Program-made: the position numbers and the translations under genes
Assembly: GCF_016616235.1 (NCBI RefSeq)
Contig: NZ_CP067100.1
Span: 248,001-312,000 of the forward strand
Source of the DNA: Bradyrhizobium diazoefficiens
GTDB lineage: Bacteria > Pseudomonadota > Alphaproteobacteria > Rhizobiales > Xanthobacteraceae
Direction: 5' to 3'
Length of the DNA stretch: 64,000 nucleotides
Shown: one piece after another, positions 42,340 through 52,437 of the stretch
Layout of the letters: the number at the start of each line of letters is the position of its first letter
How positions within the stretch are numbered: the first letter of the stretch is position 1
The notes under the pieces: generated by a model
What the model saw: the letters and a program-made list of their open reading frames with translations, nothing else
The model's database searches: none
Told to the model about the DNA's origin: nothing

Positions 42340-42746
42340 GTGCTTCCTTCGGTTCCCTTTCCCGAAATTTTCTTTGGCTTCTGTGCACCGGTCGGAGTGG
42401 ACACAAAGAGGGTTCACACCTTGTTCGCCGAAGCTCTGAAGAAGTACGACTATATGCTCAGCAGCTCCACAGCGATGCAATCATCGTAGGACGTACTCAA
42501 TCCGATAAAAGGGTGGTGTTTGAGCCCTTCATCGGCATCTCTCCATTTCGATATCGCGATCTATTTGCACGAGACCGCAAACGAAAGACCGATGAAGGAA
42601 CGTTTAAGCCTTGGATAGAGGACGGCCCCGAACCGATTGTGAAATATACAGTTGCAACATACGTGACGAACGAAGCGGCTGTGGTTGGTTTGCTTAGCGA
42701 GACTGTACAAGCCAAAAAGAAAGAGGGCGTGCTAGAGCTCAAATAG
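42340..42746 (+). pseudogene. Broken anti-phage dCTP/dCMP-deaminase-like gene (N-terminus joined out of frame to C-terminus)
   Basis: A GTG at 42340 with GGGGA 9 nt upstream opens a 49-codon frame. Its product contains PEIFFGFCAPVGVDTKRVHT and LFAEALKKYDY, like the N-terminal nucleotide-binding domain of the anti-phage deaminase family. That frame stops at 42489. From about 42450 a different frame carries YAQQLHSDAI, VVFEPFIGISPFRYRDLF and TNEAAVVGLL up to 42746, like the family's C-terminus. The middle of the protein, including the zinc HAE and PCxxC deaminase motifs, is missing. The simplest reading is an internal deletion that also shifted the frame. Family recognition is from memory. Confidence 0.7.
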
Positions 42747-42761
42747 CAAGATACGATAAAC

Positions 42762-43718
42762 TTACAGCCTTCGCAGCGCCACGCTCTCCACCGTGTGGTC
42801 CGCGCCCTTCTTCAGGATCAGCGTGGCGCGGGGGCGGGTCGGCAGGATGTTGTCCTCGAGATTGGCGAGGTTGGTGCGCTCCCAGATCGCGATCGCGGTG
42901 GCAGTGGCTTCCTCGTCCGACAGCAGCGCATAGCGGTTGAAGTAGGATTTGGGATTGGTGAACGCGGTGTCGCGCAGCGCCAGGAAGCGCTTGATGTACC
43001 ATTGCCGCAGCGCCGCCTCGTCGGCGTCGATATAGACAGAGAAATCGAAGAAGTCGGAGACGACAGGCACCGCCTTGCCGTCGCGCGGCAGCTTGCCGGT
43101 TTGCAGCACGTTGACGCCCTCGACGATCAGGATGTCGGGCTGGTCGATCTCGGCCCACTGGTTCGGCACGATGTCGTAGGTCAGATGCGAATAGACCGGC
43201 GCACGCACATGGCGGCGGCCGGACTTGATGTCGGAAAGGAAGCTCAGCAGCAGCGGCAGATCGTAGCTTTCAGGAAAGCCCTTCTTCTGCATGATGCCCT
43301 GCCGGTCGAGCACCGCGTTGGGATAGAGGAATCCGTCGGTGGTGATCAGCTCGACCTTCGGCCGCGGCGACCAGCGCGCCAGCAGCGCCTGGAGCACGCG
43401 GGCCGTGGTTGATTTCCCGACCGCGACCGAGCCGGCGACGCCGATGATATAGGGCACCTTGCGGTCGCGGATGTTGAGGAACTGGCGCTCGGCGTAATAC
43501 AGCCGCTGCATCGCATCGACATAGATCGAGAGCAGGCGCGACAGCGGCAGGTAAATGTCCTCGACCTCCTGCAAGTCGAGGCGGTCGTGCAGGGAGCGCA
43601 GCCGGTCGAACTCGCCCGGCTCCAGCGTCATCGGCGTATCGTCACGCAGCCGCGCCCATTCCTCGCGCGTATAGACGCGGTAGGGATTATACTGCTGCTC
43701 GGGTGCGCGGATATCCAT
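42762..43718 (-). CDS. coaA: Pantothenate kinase (type I)
   Basis: Encodes 318 aa. It phosphorylates pantothenate, the first step of coenzyme A synthesis. The Walker A motif [34 protein letters not shown], and [20 protein letters not shown] are characteristic of CoaA. It is the last gene of the minus-strand his cluster, 21 nt after hisE. Confidence 0.97.
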   Translation of the reverse strand: MDIRAPEQQYNPYRVYTREEWARLRDDTPMTLEPGEFDRLRSLHDRLDLQEVEDIYLPLSRLLSIYVDAMQRLYYAERQFLNIRDRKVPYIIGVAGSVAVGKSTTARVLQALLARWSPRPKVELITTDGFLYPNAVLDRQGIMQKKGFPESYDLPLLLSFLSDIKSGRRHVRAPVYSHLTYDIVPNQWAEIDQPDILIVEGVNVLQTGKLPRDGKAVPVVSDFFDFSVYIDADEAALRQWYIKRFLALRDTAFTNPKSYFNRYALLSDEEATATAIAIWERTNLANLEDNILPTRPRATLILKKGADHTVESVALRRL

Positions 43719-43739
43719 GACGCGACATCTCCACCTTGG

Positions 43740-44066
43740 CTAGTTGCCGCTCTTGCGCGACGCCTTTTCTTCCAACCCTGACATATTCGTACGCTTGTCC
43801 AGCGCCGCTTCGACGTCTTCCAGTTTTACGCCGCGGGACTTGAGCAGCACAAGGAAGTGATAGAGCAGGTCGGCGCTTTCAGCGATCAGATGAGCGCGGT
43901 CGTTTTCGACTGCTGCGATTACGGTTTCGACTGCTTCCTCACCGAACTTCTTGGCGCAATGCTCGGCGCCCTTGTCGAGGAGCTTGCGGGTATAGGAGGC
44001 CTCCCCACCCGAAGCCGCGCGGGCGTCGATGGTCTCGGCGAGATCGTGGATGGTGAAACGCGGCAT
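43740..44066 (-). CDS. hisE: Phosphoribosyl-ATP pyrophosphatase
   Basis: Encodes 108 aa from the ATG at 44066. It performs the second step of histidine synthesis. The MazG-like all-helical motif is present ([33 protein letters not shown]). It follows hisF by 76 nt in the same direction. Confidence 0.95.
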   Translation of the reverse strand: MPRFTIHDLAETIDARAASGGEASYTRKLLDKGAEHCAKKFGEEAVETVIAAVENDRAHLIAESADLLYHFLVLLKSRGVKLEDVEAALDKRTNMSGLEEKASRKSGN

Positions 44067-44142
44067 ACAGAACACTCAAAAGGCGTCCGGCTGAACGAGC
44101 CGGTCCCACCGGCTCGTGTAGCACTTTTATGAACGGGAGTCG

Positions 44143-44916
44143 TCAGGCATCCAGGCGCATGGGCAGCCCGCGCCGCGCCATGTGCTCCTTGGCCTCGCGG
44201 ATGGTGAATTCCCCGAAGTGGAAGATCGAGGCGGCCAGCACCGCGGTGGCGTGGCCGTCGCGGATGCCGTCGACGAGGTGGTCGAGATTGCCGACGCCGC
44301 CCGAGGCGATCACGGGAACGGGAACGCTGTCGGCGATCGCCCGGGTCAGCGAGATGTCAAAACCCTGCCTGGTGCCGTCACGGTCCATCGAGGTCAGCAG
44401 GATTTCGCCGGCCCCGAGCGCGACCACCTCCTGGGCATATTCGATGGCGTCGATGCCGGTGGAATTGCGGCCGCCATGGGTGAAGATCTCCCAGCGGTCG
44501 TCGCCCGGGCGCTTGACCCGCTTGGCGTCGATCGCGACCACGACGCACTGCTCGCCGAATTTCTCGGCGGCTTCCTTGACGAACTCGCGGCGCGACACCG
44601 CGGCGCTGTTGATCGAAACCTTGTCGGCGCCGGCGCGCAGCAGCGTCTTGATGTCGCCCACCTCACGCACGCCGCCGCCGACGGTGACCGGCATGAAGCA
44701 GGCCTCGGCGGTGCGCCGGACCACGTCCAGCATGATGCCGCGGTTCTCGTGGGTCGCAGTGATGTCGAGGAAGGTCAGCTCGTCGGCGCCGGCGGCGTCA
44801 TAGGCAATCGCCGCTTCGACGGGATCGCCGGCATCGCGCAGATCGACGAAATTGACGCCCTTGACGACGCGGCCGTCCTTGACGTCGAGGCAGGGGATCA
44901 CGCGCACCTTGAACAT
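44143..44916 (-). CDS. hisF: Imidazole glycerol phosphate synthase subunit HisF
   Basis: Encodes 257 aa, the cyclase half of the enzyme. The TIM barrel has the catalytic aspartates in [19 protein letters not shown] and VVAIDAKR, and the phosphate loops GGGVREV and [14 protein letters not shown]. It starts 3 nt after hisA and works with HisH, encoded further upstream in the cluster. Confidence 0.97.
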   Translation of the reverse strand: MFKVRVIPCLDVKDGRVVKGVNFVDLRDAGDPVEAAIAYDAAGADELTFLDITATHENRGIMLDVVRRTAEACFMPVTVGGGVREVGDIKTLLRAGADKVSINSAAVSRREFVKEAAEKFGEQCVVVAIDAKRVKRPGDDRWEIFTHGGRNSTGIDAIEYAQEVVALGAGEILLTSMDRDGTRQGFDISLTRAIADSVPVPVIASGGVGNLDHLVDGIRDGHATAVLAASIFHFGEFTIREAKEHMARRGLPMRLDA

Positions 44917-44919
44917 CTG

Positions 44920-45663
44920 TCAGCTCCCAGGCGCGCGTGTGTTGCGGATCAGGGCGAGGGCCGCAGCGGGATCGAGCCGGCCATCGTAAAGCGCACGGCC
45001 GGCAATCGCTCCGGCGAGCTTTCTGGCGCGCGGCGTCAGCATGGCTTTCACATCCTCGATCGAGGCGAGGCCGCCGGAGGCGATCACCGGAATGGAGATC
45101 GCCTCCGCAAGCGCAATGGTCGCATCGAGATTGAGGCCCTTGAGCAGGCCGTCGCGCGCGATGTCGGTGAAGATGATGGCGGCGACGCCGGCATCCTCGA
45201 ACCGCTGCGCGATTTCCAGCACCGTCACCTGCGAAGTCTCGGCCCAGCCTTCGACCGCAACCTTGCCGTCGCGGGCATCGAGCCCGACCGCGACGCGGCC
45301 GGCGAATTTCTTCGCCGCCGCCTTCACCAGCTCAGGATCGCGCACGGCGGCGGTGCCGATGATGACGCGGGTGATGCCCTTGTCGAGCCAGGCTTCGACG
45401 GTCTTGAGATCGCGAATGCCGCCGCCGAGCTGCACCGGAATCCTGATCGTCTTCAGCATCGCCTCGACGGCCGCAGCATTCACCGGCTTGCCGGCGAAGG
45501 CGCCATCGAGATCGACGACGTGGAGATACTCAAAACCCTGCTCGGCAAAGCTCTGCGCCTGCGCGGCGGGATTGAGGTTGAACACGGTCGCGCGCGCCAT
45601 GTCGCCCTGCTCGAGGCGCACGCACTGGCCGTTCTTGAGATCAATGGCGGGAAAGAGAATCAT
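44920..45663 (-). CDS. hisA: ProFAR isomerase (phosphoribosylformimino-AICAR-P isomerase)
   Basis: Encodes 247 aa from the ATG at 45663. The barrel begins [20 protein letters not shown] with the catalytic Asp; [14 protein letters not shown] carries the second. [20 protein letters not shown] binds phosphate. The frame upstream of 45663 enters a repeat. It is separated from hisH by 172 nt that hold a family A repeat. Confidence 0.97.
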   Translation of the reverse strand: MILFPAIDLKNGQCVRLEQGDMARATVFNLNPAAQAQSFAEQGFEYLHVVDLDGAFAGKPVNAAAVEAMLKTIRIPVQLGGGIRDLKTVEAWLDKGITRVIIGTAAVRDPELVKAAAKKFAGRVAVGLDARDGKVAVEGWAETSQVTVLEIAQRFEDAGVAAIIFTDIARDGLLKGLNLDATIALAEAISIPVIASGGLASIEDVKAMLTPRARKLAGAIAGRALYDGRLDPAAALALIRNTRAPGS

Positions 45664-45695
45664 GATTGAGCCAGGATTTTTCCGCACACACGGTG

Positions 45696-45814
45696 CGCTC
45701 CCTCCCCCCTTGTGGGGGAGGGTTGGGGAGAGAGGTAAGCCACAGGCACCGCCGTTGCGGCTACCCCCCTCCCGAATGCTTCGCATTCGACCTCCCCCAC
45801 AAGGGGGGAGGTAA
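45696..45814. repeat. Family A interspersed palindromic repeat inside the his cluster
   Basis: GCTCCCTCCCCCCTTGTGGG, GGAGGGTTGGGGAGAGAGGT, CCCTCCCGAATGCTTCGCATTCGA and a terminal CCTCCCCCACAAGGGGGGAG. The ends are complementary. It splits the hisH-hisA transcript. Confidence 0.8.
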
Positions 45815-45835
45815 CGAGAGAGAACGACGCGACCA

Positions 45836-46486
45836 TCACGGTTTCCATCGCAAAAAGTTCGAGATCAGGGCCAGCCCAAAACGCTGGCTCTTCTCGGGGT
45901 GGAATTGGGTGCCGACCGCGGTGTCCCTGGCGACGATCGCGGTGACGGGCCCGCCGTAGTCGGCGCGCGCAAGCACGTCCGCCTCGTTGGCGGCGTTGAG
46001 GTGATAGGAGTGCACGAAATAGGCATGCTGGCCCTTGGGGCCGAGCGGCAGCTTGTTCAGCACCGGATGCTCTTGCAGCACCTCGAGCGTGTTCCAGCCC
46101 ATATGCGGGATCTTCAGGCTCTCGTCGCGCGGCGTGATTTTTTCGACGTCGCCACCGATCCAGTTCAGCCCTTCGGTGATGACATGCTCCTTGCCGCGGC
46201 TCGCCATCAGCTGCATGCCGACGCAGATGCCGAAGAACGGCCGCGCCTTGACCCGCACCGCCTCGGTGATCGCCTCGACCATGCCGTTGACGGCATCGAG
46301 CCCGCGCCGGCAATCGGCGAAGGCGCCGACGCCCGGCAGCACCAGGCGGTCAGCCTCGTAGGCCTGATCGGGATCGCTGGTAACGAAAACCTTTTGCGGG
46401 TTCTCCAGGCTGCGCGCGGCGCGCTCGAAGGCTTTGGCGGCGGAATGCAGATTACCGGAACCGTAATCGATGATGGCGACGCTCAT
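45836..46486 (-). CDS. hisH: Imidazole glycerol phosphate synthase subunit HisH (glutaminase)
   Basis: Encodes 216 aa from the ATG at 46486. It supplies ammonia from glutamine to HisF. The class I amidotransferase nucleophile is in [12 protein letters not shown], and [10 protein letters not shown] holds the His and Glu of the triad. It overlaps the upstream DUF2628 gene by 4 nt (ATGA), so translation is coupled. Confidence 0.97.
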   Translation of the reverse strand: MSVAIIDYGSGNLHSAAKAFERAARSLENPQKVFVTSDPDQAYEADRLVLPGVGAFADCRRGLDAVNGMVEAITEAVRVKARPFFGICVGMQLMASRGKEHVITEGLNWIGGDVEKITPRDESLKIPHMGWNTLEVLQEHPVLNKLPLGPKGQHAYFVHSYHLNAANEADVLARADYGGPVTAIVARDTAVGTQFHPEKSQRFGLALISNFLRWKP

Positions 46487-47013
46487 CTTGACCCTCCCGG
46501 TTCTGGAAACAAACCAATGATACCGCCGGCCGGAAGCGGTGGCGGGTTCGAGAATTGCTGGCCCGGCAGGCTGCGGGTCGGCGGCGGGCCGCCGCGATCG
46601 ACGGCCCATTGATCGCCAGCGATGCCGCGCTGTGACTTGCTCCAGCGCTCGAAGAAGCGGTGCTCGGCGGTGTCTTCGTCATCGGCAACAACGACGTCGA
46701 GCTGACGCCAGCTGCCGCGTGAAAGCGTCCAGCGGCGCAGGCTGGAAGCTTCAAAGCCCATCAAGAGCGCGACGATGAGATCGGCGAAGAAGATCGAGCT
46801 GCGACCGATGCCGAGGCTCGACAGCCCGGCATTGAACGCGGCCACGAAAATCACCCAGCCGATCAGCGCCAGCCACAGCCGGTGCCAGAGCAGCCAGAGC
46901 GGGCCGAACACCATCGCCCAGAAATGAAAGCCGTCGCGCACGAACACGAACTTGTCGGTCGCGCGCAGATCGGCTCCGGCAGGGGAGGGAGCATGAACTG
47001 TGTAGACAGGCAT
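46483..47013 (-). CDS. DUF2628 membrane protein within the his cluster
   Basis: Encodes 176 aa. [20 protein letters not shown] and [20 protein letters not shown] are two membrane segments typical of DUF2628. A hydrophilic, Pro-rich tail ends at EPGGSR. Its function is unknown. Its tight coupling to hisH and position between hisB and hisH are common in related rhizobia, so it is probably expressed with the histidine genes. Confidence 0.87.
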   Translation of the reverse strand: MPVYTVHAPSPAGADLRATDKFVFVRDGFHFWAMVFGPLWLLWHRLWLALIGWVIFVAAFNAGLSSLGIGRSSIFFADLIVALLMGFEASSLRRWTLSRGSWRQLDVVVADDEDTAEHRFFERWSKSQRGIAGDQWAVDRGGPPPTRSLPGQQFSNPPPLPAGGIIGLFPEPGGSR

Positions 47014-47070
47014 GGTGATGCCCCGTTCTCTGAATTCAGGAATCGGCGGCGCGTGCCGCCGGCCGAGACA

Positions 47071-47664
47071 TCAGCCGCCGAGCGAGCCCTTGGTGGACGG
47101 GATTTCCCCCGCCGCCTTCGGATCGATCGCGACCGCGGTGCGCAGCGCCCGCGCCAGGCCCTTGAAGCAGGACTCGGCGATATGGTGGCTGTTATCGCCA
47201 TATAGGGTCTCGACGTGGAGAGTCACGCCGGCATTCATGGCAAAGGCCTGGAACCACTCGCGCACCAGCTCGGTGTCGAACTCGCCGATCTTGTCGCGGG
47301 GGAAGTCGGCCTTGAACACCAGGAACGGCCGGCCCGAAATGTCGATGACCACGCGCGACAGCGTCTCGTCCATGGGCATGTGCACGCCGGCATAGCGGGT
47401 GATGCCCGCCATGTTGCCGAGCGCCTGCCTGACCGCTTGGCCGAGCGCGATGCCGGTGTCTTCGGTGGTATGATGATGATCAATGTGCAGGTCGCCGACC
47501 GCCTTGACCGTGAGGTCGATGCGGGAATGGCGGGCGAGCAGATCGAGCATATGGTCGAAAAAGCCGATGCCGGTCGCGATATTGGCGACGCCTGATCCAT
47601 CGAGGTTCACGGTGACCTCGATGTCGGTTTCCTTGGTCTTGCGCTTGATCGTCGCGGTGCGCAT
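47071..47664 (-). CDS. hisB: Imidazoleglycerol-phosphate dehydratase
   Basis: Encodes 197 aa, the monofunctional form. The manganese-binding motifs [35 protein letters not shown] and [20 protein letters not shown] are intact. It is the first gene of the minus-strand his group and diverges from hslV, with 188 nt between their starts. Confidence 0.97.
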   Translation of the reverse strand: MRTATIKRKTKETDIEVTVNLDGSGVANIATGIGFFDHMLDLLARHSRIDLTVKAVGDLHIDHHHTTEDTGIALGQAVRQALGNMAGITRYAGVHMPMDETLSRVVIDISGRPFLVFKADFPRDKIGEFDTELVREWFQAFAMNAGVTLHVETLYGDNSHHIAESCFKGLARALRTAVAIDPKAAGEIPSTKGSLGG

Positions 47665-47852
47665 TGAAGCGAGCTTTCACTCTGGTTCGGGCCGAAAACG
47701 CCAGTCTCTTAACAGCCAAATGACGCCTTCGCTACTGCGGGAACGGCTGGCCGGGCCTCTACTTCCGCCTATGGTGAGCGAATTGAGGCCGGAACGGCCC
47801 GTTGTGGCGCCGTGCCGGACCGCCTAAATCAGGCCGGACAGTGAGGTATTTC

Positions 47853-48413
47853 ATGCAGGACTCCCAGAACAGCTCGCCGGGCTGGCACGGCACCACCATT
47901 TTGACGGTCCGCAAGGGCGGCAAGGTGGTGGTCGGCGGCGACGGCCAGGTCTCGATCGGCCAGACCGTGATCAAGTCCAACGCCAAGAAGGTCCGCAAGC
48001 TCGGCAAGGGCGACGTGATCGGCGGCTTTGCCGGCGCCACGGCGGACGCCTTCACGCTCTTTGAGCGATTGGAATCCAAACTCGAGCAATATCCGGGGCA
48101 GCTGACCCGGGCCGCGGTGGAGCTCGCCAAGGACTGGCGCACCGACCGCTATCTGCGCCGGCTGGAGGCCATGATGATCGTGGCCGACAAGGATGTGTCC
48201 CTGGTGCTGACCGGCACCGGCGACGTGCTCGAGCCCGAGGCCGGGGTGATGGCGATCGGCTCCGGCGGCAACTATGCCCTGGCGGCCGCCCGGGCCCTGA
48301 TCGACACCGACAAGGACGCCGAGACCATCGTCCGCCGCTCCCTCGACATCGCCGCGGACATCTGCGTCTACACCAACCGCAATTTGACCATCGAGAGCCT
48401 GGCGACCGGTTAG
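47853..48413 (+). CDS. hslV: ATP-dependent protease proteolytic subunit HslV
   Basis: Encodes 186 aa from the ATG at 47853 with a TGAGGT site upstream. The catalytic threonine lies in [13 protein letters not shown], so a propeptide of 13 residues must be removed first, as in many Alphaproteobacteria. GDGQVSIG and [14 protein letters not shown] complete the family pattern. With HslU it degrades misfolded and regulatory proteins. hslU follows after one inserted gene. Confidence 0.96.
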   Translation: MQDSQNSSPGWHGTTILTVRKGGKVVVGGDGQVSIGQTVIKSNAKKVRKLGKGDVIGGFAGATADAFTLFERLESKLEQYPGQLTRAAVELAKDWRTDRYLRRLEAMMIVADKDVSLVLTGTGDVLEPEAGVMAIGSGGNYALAAARALIDTDKDAETIVRRSLDIAADICVYTNRNLTIESLATG

Positions 48414-48456
48414 GGGCCACCTGTGAATGAACAGCGTAGCGCCGGGCTCAGTCCAA

Positions 48457-48482
48457 CCTCTCCCGCTTGCAAGCGGGAGAGG
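48457..48482. repeat. Family A palindrome (single unit)
   Basis: CCTCTCCCGCTTG and CAAGCGGGAGAGG form a perfect 13-bp dyad. It lies 20 nt before the DUF2585 gene start. Confidence 0.85.
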
Positions 48483-48502
48483 AAGCGCACCGCCGTTCGG
48501 AC

Positions 48503-49117
48503 ATGACGCTCGCGCCCGCCAAGACGATCAACGGCGCGAGCCCCGCGACCTATTGGGTCGCCATCGCGCTGTTGCTGGCGCTGCAGGCCTCGATCCTGTT
48601 TGCGATGGGACGCGTGCCGATCTGCACCTGCGGCTATGTCAAGCTCTGGCATGGCGTCGTGAACAGCTCGGAGAACTCGCAGCACATCGCCGACTGGTAC
48701 AGCTTCTCGCACGTCCTGCACGGCTTCCTGTTCTATGGTTTGACCTGGCTGCTGTTCGCACGCGTGCCGTTCGTGCCGCTCTCCTGGCCGGCACGGCTGA
48801 TCATCGCGATGCTGGTCGAGGGCGCCTGGGAGATCGTCGAGAACTCGCCTGTCATCATCGAGCGCTACCGCGCCGGCACGATCTCGCTGGATTATTATGG
48901 CGACAGCATCGTCAATTCGATCTCCGACACGCTGTTCATGATGCTCGGGTTCCTCACCGCGCGTGTGCTGCCGGTGTCCGCGACCATCCTGTTCGGGCTC
49001 GCCTTCGAGATCATGCTGGCGCTCCACATTCGCGACAATCTGACGCTCAATATCCTGATGCTGATCCACCCGATCGAGGCCGTGAAACAATGGCAGTCGG
49101 GCCCGCCCCTCATCTGA
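48503..49117 (+). CDS. DUF2585 (UPF0314) membrane protein
   Basis: Encodes 204 aa from the ATG at 48503. It has several membrane spans and the family motifs [29 protein letters not shown] and [11 protein letters not shown]. Conserved His, Cys and Asp residues suggest a metal- or lipid-related function, but none is known. It stands between hslV and hslU, which are adjacent in most bacteria. Confidence 0.9.
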   Translation: MTLAPAKTINGASPATYWVAIALLLALQASILFAMGRVPICTCGYVKLWHGVVNSSENSQHIADWYSFSHVLHGFLFYGLTWLLFARVPFVPLSWPARLIIAMLVEGAWEIVENSPVIIERYRAGTISLDYYGDSIVNSISDTLFMMLGFLTARVLPVSATILFGLAFEIMLALHIRDNLTLNILMLIHPIEAVKQWQSGPPLI

Positions 49118-49166
49118 TGTAAAATGCGGCTTGTCCTTGGCCGCCTCCCGCCCTAGCTAAACAGAC

Positions 49167-50471
49167 ATGACAGACTTCTCCCCCCGCGAAATCGTTTCCG
49201 AACTCGATCGTTTCATCGTCGGCCAGGGCGACGCCAAGCGCGCCGTCTCGATCGCGCTGCGCAACCGCTGGCGGCGGCAGCAGCTCCAAGGCTCGTTGCG
49301 CGAAGAGGTGCTGCCCAAGAACATCCTGATGATCGGCCCCACCGGCGTCGGCAAGACCGAGATCGCGCGGCGATTGGCGAAACTTGCCAACGCACCGTTC
49401 CTGAAGGTGGAAGCGACAAAATTCACCGAGGTCGGCTATGTCGGCCGCGACGTCGAGCAGATCATCCGCGACCTCGTCGAGGTCGCGATCGCCCAGGTCC
49501 GCGAAAAGAAGCGCAAGGACGTGCAGGCGCGCGCGCAGCTCGCCGCCGAGGAGCGCGTGCTCGACGCGCTGGTCGGCGCCAATTCCAGCTCGGCGACGCG
49601 GGAATCGTTCCGCAAGAAGCTGCGCGCCGGCGAGCTCAACGACAAGGAGATCGAGATCGAGACGCAGTCGTCCGGCGGCGGCATGCCGATGTTCGAGATT
49701 CCGGGCATGCCGGGCGCGCAGATGGGCGCGATCTCGATCGGCGACATCTTCGGCAAGCTCGGCGGCCGGCCCAAGACGCGGCGGCTGACGGTGGAGGGTT
49801 CGCACGAGATCCTCGTCAACGAGGAATCCGACAAGCTGCTGGACACCGATCAGCTGACGCTGGAGGCGATCAGCGCGGTCGAGAACAACGGCATCGTGTT
49901 CCTGGACGAGATCGACAAGATCTGCGCCCGTGACGGCCGCGTCGGCGGCGACGTCTCGCGCGAGGGCGTGCAGCGCGACCTCTTGCCGTTGATCGAGGGC
50001 ACCACGGTCTCGACCAAGCATGGCGCCGTCAAGACCGACCACATCCTGTTCATCGCCTCCGGTGCTTTCCATGTCGCAAAGCCGTCCGACCTGCTGCCGG
50101 AATTGCAGGGCCGCCTGCCGATCCGTGTCGAACTGCAGGCGCTGACCCGCGACGACATGCGCCGCATCCTGACCGAGCCCGAGGCCTCGCTGATCAAGCA
50201 ATATGTCGCCCTGATGCAGACCGAGGGCGTCACGCTCGACATCTCCGACAGCGCCGTCGACGCGCTCGCCGACATCGCGGTGGCCGTCAATTCCACCGTC
50301 GAGAACATCGGCGCGCGCAGGCTGCAGACGGTGATGGAGCGGGTGCTGGACGAGATCTCCTTCACTGCTCCCGACCGCAGTGGCGAGACAGTCAAGGTCG
50401 ATGCCGAGTTCGTGCAGAAGCACGTCGGCGACCTCGCGAAGAATGCGGATTTGAGCCGGTTCATTTTGTAA
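49167..50471 (+). CDS. hslU: ATP-dependent protease ATPase subunit HslU
   Basis: Encodes 434 aa. Walker A is [17 protein letters not shown], Walker B is [12 protein letters not shown], and the pore-loop region [18 protein letters not shown] is present. The C-terminus DLSRFIL inserts into HslV. It unfolds substrates for HslV. The start codon follows directly on the family's usual [10 protein letters not shown]. Confidence 0.97.
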   Translation: MTDFSPREIVSELDRFIVGQGDAKRAVSIALRNRWRRQQLQGSLREEVLPKNILMIGPTGVGKTEIARRLAKLANAPFLKVEATKFTEVGYVGRDVEQIIRDLVEVAIAQVREKKRKDVQARAQLAAEERVLDALVGANSSSATRESFRKKLRAGELNDKEIEIETQSSGGGMPMFEIPGMPGAQMGAISIGDIFGKLGGRPKTRRLTVEGSHEILVNEESDKLLDTDQLTLEAISAVENNGIVFLDEIDKICARDGRVGGDVSREGVQRDLLPLIEGTTVSTKHGAVKTDHILFIASGAFHVAKPSDLLPELQGRLPIRVELQALTRDDMRRILTEPEASLIKQYVALMQTEGVTLDISDSAVDALADIAVAVNSTVENIGARRLQTVMERVLDEISFTAPDRSGETVKVDAEFVQKHVGDLAKNADLSRFIL

Positions 50472-50497
50472 TTCCGGGCCGCCGCGCTATTGATGCC

Positions 50498-50550
50498 GTC
50501 GTCATCCCCGGCCTGGTGCGCAATGCGCAACGTAGGCCGGGACCCACCAG
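50498..50550. repeat. Family B repeat (end fragment)
   Basis: GTCGTCATCCCCGGCCTGGT, GCGCAATGCGC and GGCCGGGACCCA match the left end of the family B elements. It abuts the start of the next gene. Confidence 0.65.
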
Positions 50551-50562
50551 CCGCGACGGTCC

Positions 50563-51687
50563 TTGTTGAAACCTGTTCTCCAAAACCCCTGGCGCGTCCT
50601 GCTCGCGATCAACGCGGCGGTCGTCGCCGGCGTCTTCATTCACAAGATCCTGCTGCCGCCTTACGTCCCCTATATCCACCTCCTGGTCGACTACCATTTC
50701 GGCTTCATCAAGCGCGCGCTGATCGGGGCGATCGTCGCACTGTTCACGGACAAGGTGCCGGTATGGCTGGTGTTCGCGATCTCGGGCGCGGCGTGGCTGG
50801 TGACATTGATGCTGTTCCTAAGGCTGTTTCAGAGGACGTTTGGCTTCTCTGAGAAGACGCTGCCGCTGTTCGTCCTGATCGCGGGCTCGCCGTATTTCCT
50901 GAAGAACTTCATGCACACGCTCGGCCATTTCGACATCTATGGCTGCGTGTTCGCGCTCATGCTGCTGCTGATGCCGGCGAGCTCGCTGCTGTTCGTCGCA
51001 GCGGCCGCACTGTTCTCCATCATCCTGGTGCTGATCCACCACATCCATTTGTTGATGTATGTGCCGACCATCATCACCATCGTCGTGATCAGGCACTATC
51101 TCGCCCACGGCGTCACCAGAACGAATGTCGCGTTCGGCCTCGTGGCGCTGCTGTGCGTGAGCGCGCTGTTCTTCGCCGCGCAATTCCTGGGAACGGTGCC
51201 GATCCCGGAAGCTGATTTTGTCGCGTATCTGAAGAGCCGGATGGCCGATCCATCCCGCACCAGCCTGCTGCAGTTCAGCTACATCTGGTATCAGCCGCTC
51301 TCGAAGGAAGTTTCCGACACCCGGGCATGGCTGCCGCACAACATCCTCGGGCTGCCCGTGTTCGCGCTGCTGCTCTGGCTGCACACGCCGCTGTGGCGCT
51401 ATTTTGCGAACCTGATCGCGGCACTCGCGAACGAGATGCACCGGCGGCTCATCGTTGCTGCGCTGATCGGCATCAGCCTCGCCTATCTCATCATGTTCGC
51501 GATGGTGTTCGACTATTCGCGCTGGATGTCGAACTGGGCGGTCTGCATCTTCCTGATCCTGCACGCGGTGAAGGTGCTGCCGGCCTCCCGCGAGGTCCCG
51601 CCGATTCCGGCGGAGGATAAGAGGACCAACATCTTCGGCCTGGTCCTCACGCTGATACCGCGCGTCGGAATCGTGCGGCCGTTCTAA
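50563..51687 (+). CDS. Multi-span hypothetical membrane protein
   Basis: Encodes 374 aa starting at TTG 50563 or 50566; no ATG exists before the first membrane helix. About eight to nine hydrophobic segments are visible (LLAINAAVVAGVFIHKILL, SLLFVAAAALFSIILVLIHH, FGLVALLCVSALFFAAQFLG). No catalytic motif or family is recognised. Topology resembles polysaccharide-related or polyprenyl-lipid membrane enzymes, but this is a guess. The gene is bracketed by repeats of families B and A, so it may be a lineage-specific insertion. Confidence 0.7.
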   Translation: MLKPVLQNPWRVLLAINAAVVAGVFIHKILLPPYVPYIHLLVDYHFGFIKRALIGAIVALFTDKVPVWLVFAISGAAWLVTLMLFLRLFQRTFGFSEKTLPLFVLIAGSPYFLKNFMHTLGHFDIYGCVFALMLLLMPASSLLFVAAAALFSIILVLIHHIHLLMYVPTIITIVVIRHYLAHGVTRTNVAFGLVALLCVSALFFAAQFLGTVPIPEADFVAYLKSRMADPSRTSLLQFSYIWYQPLSKEVSDTRAWLPHNILGLPVFALLLWLHTPLWRYFANLIAALANEMHRRLIVAALIGISLAYLIMFAMVFDYSRWMSNWAVCIFLILHAVKVLPASREVPPIPAEDKRTNIFGLVLTLIPRVGIVRPF

Positions 51688-51713
51688 ACCTTTGCTCGGG
51701 CCGCATCGCAGGT

Positions 51714-51838
51714 GCGCTCCCTCCCCCGCTTGCGGGGGAGGGCTGGGGAGAGGGTGTCTCCACAATGGGACACTCCCGATGTGGAGAGAGCCCTCACCCC
51801 CGCCTTCGGCGCGACCTCTCCCGCAAGCGGGAGAGGTG
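51714..51838. repeat. Family A interspersed palindromic repeat (complete)
   Basis: TCCCTCCCCCGCTTGCGGGG, GAGGGCTGGGGAGAGGGTGT, a CTCCACAATGG/CGATGTGGAG inner dyad, GAGCCCTCACCCCCGCC and CCTCTCCCGCAAGCGGGAGA. The ends are complementary, giving a long imperfect hairpin. It separates two convergent genes. Confidence 0.85.
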
Positions 51839-51846
51839 TAGAATCG

Positions 51847-52437
51847 CTATCCCCTCGCCCGCCTGATCCGTACATACAGTGCGCCCTCGCCGCCGTGGCC
51901 GATCGCGGCTTCCTCGAAGCCGACCACGAAGGCGCGGAATTCCGGCAGGCTCAGCCATTCCGGCACCTGGCGGCGCAGCACGCCGCTTTCGCCGCCGCTC
52001 CGTCCCTTGCCGGTGATGACGAGCACGAAGGTCAGGCCATCCTGATGGGCGCGGTGCAGGAAGACGCTCAGCGCGCGATGGGCGCGCATCTGGGTCATGC
52101 CGTGCAGATCGAGCCGCGCCTCGATCTCGCTGCGGCCGCGCGACAGTTTTGCGCGCTCGCGCTTGCCGAGCGGCGCCAGCGGCGGCATCGCTGGTTTTGT
52201 CACGCGAGGCGCGGACGCAGCAGCCATCGGGCGCGGTGATGGCACAGGTCGCGTCACCTGCGCTGCGGGCGAGGGCTCGGCATGCGGCGCCGTCAGCGGC
52301 TTTGCTGCGCGACGCTTCCGCAACGGCTTGACCTGCTTGGCGACGAGGTCCCACAGCTCGCGCTCCTCCTCGCTCAGCGCGCGGCGGCGCGGCGAGGGGC
52401 GAGGCTCCAGCACGGGCGGACGGGACGATCGCTTCAT
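51847..52437 (-). CDS. Smr-domain protein
   Basis: Encodes 196 aa. The last ~85 residues form a Smr domain (LDLHGMTQMRAHRALSVFLH, LVITGKGRSGGESGVLRRQV), a predicted nuclease-like fold first seen in MutS2. The N-terminal ~100 residues are basic, Pro/Ala-rich and probably disordered. Its ATG overlaps the mltA stop (ATGA), so it is coupled to mltA. The substrate is unknown. Confidence 0.9.
   Translation of the reverse strand: MKRSSRPPVLEPRPSPRRRALSEEERELWDLVAKQVKPLRKRRAAKPLTAPHAEPSPAAQVTRPVPSPRPMAAASAPRVTKPAMPPLAPLGKRERAKLSRGRSEIEARLDLHGMTQMRAHRALSVFLHRAHQDGLTFVLVITGKGRSGGESGVLRRQVPEWLSLPEFRAFVVGFEEAAIGHGGEGALYVRIRRARG

Noticed and set aside
42279..42455. N-terminal part of the 155-codon plus-strand frame ending at 42746
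   Set aside because: Before about 42450 this frame is out of register with the recognisable deaminase N-terminus, which is read in another frame. The long frame is accidental readthrough into the C-terminal remnant.
27431..51838. Repeats considered as a CRISPR array
   Set aside because: Copies are dispersed over tens of kilobases, vary in length and are not separated by regular spacers. No cas genes are present.
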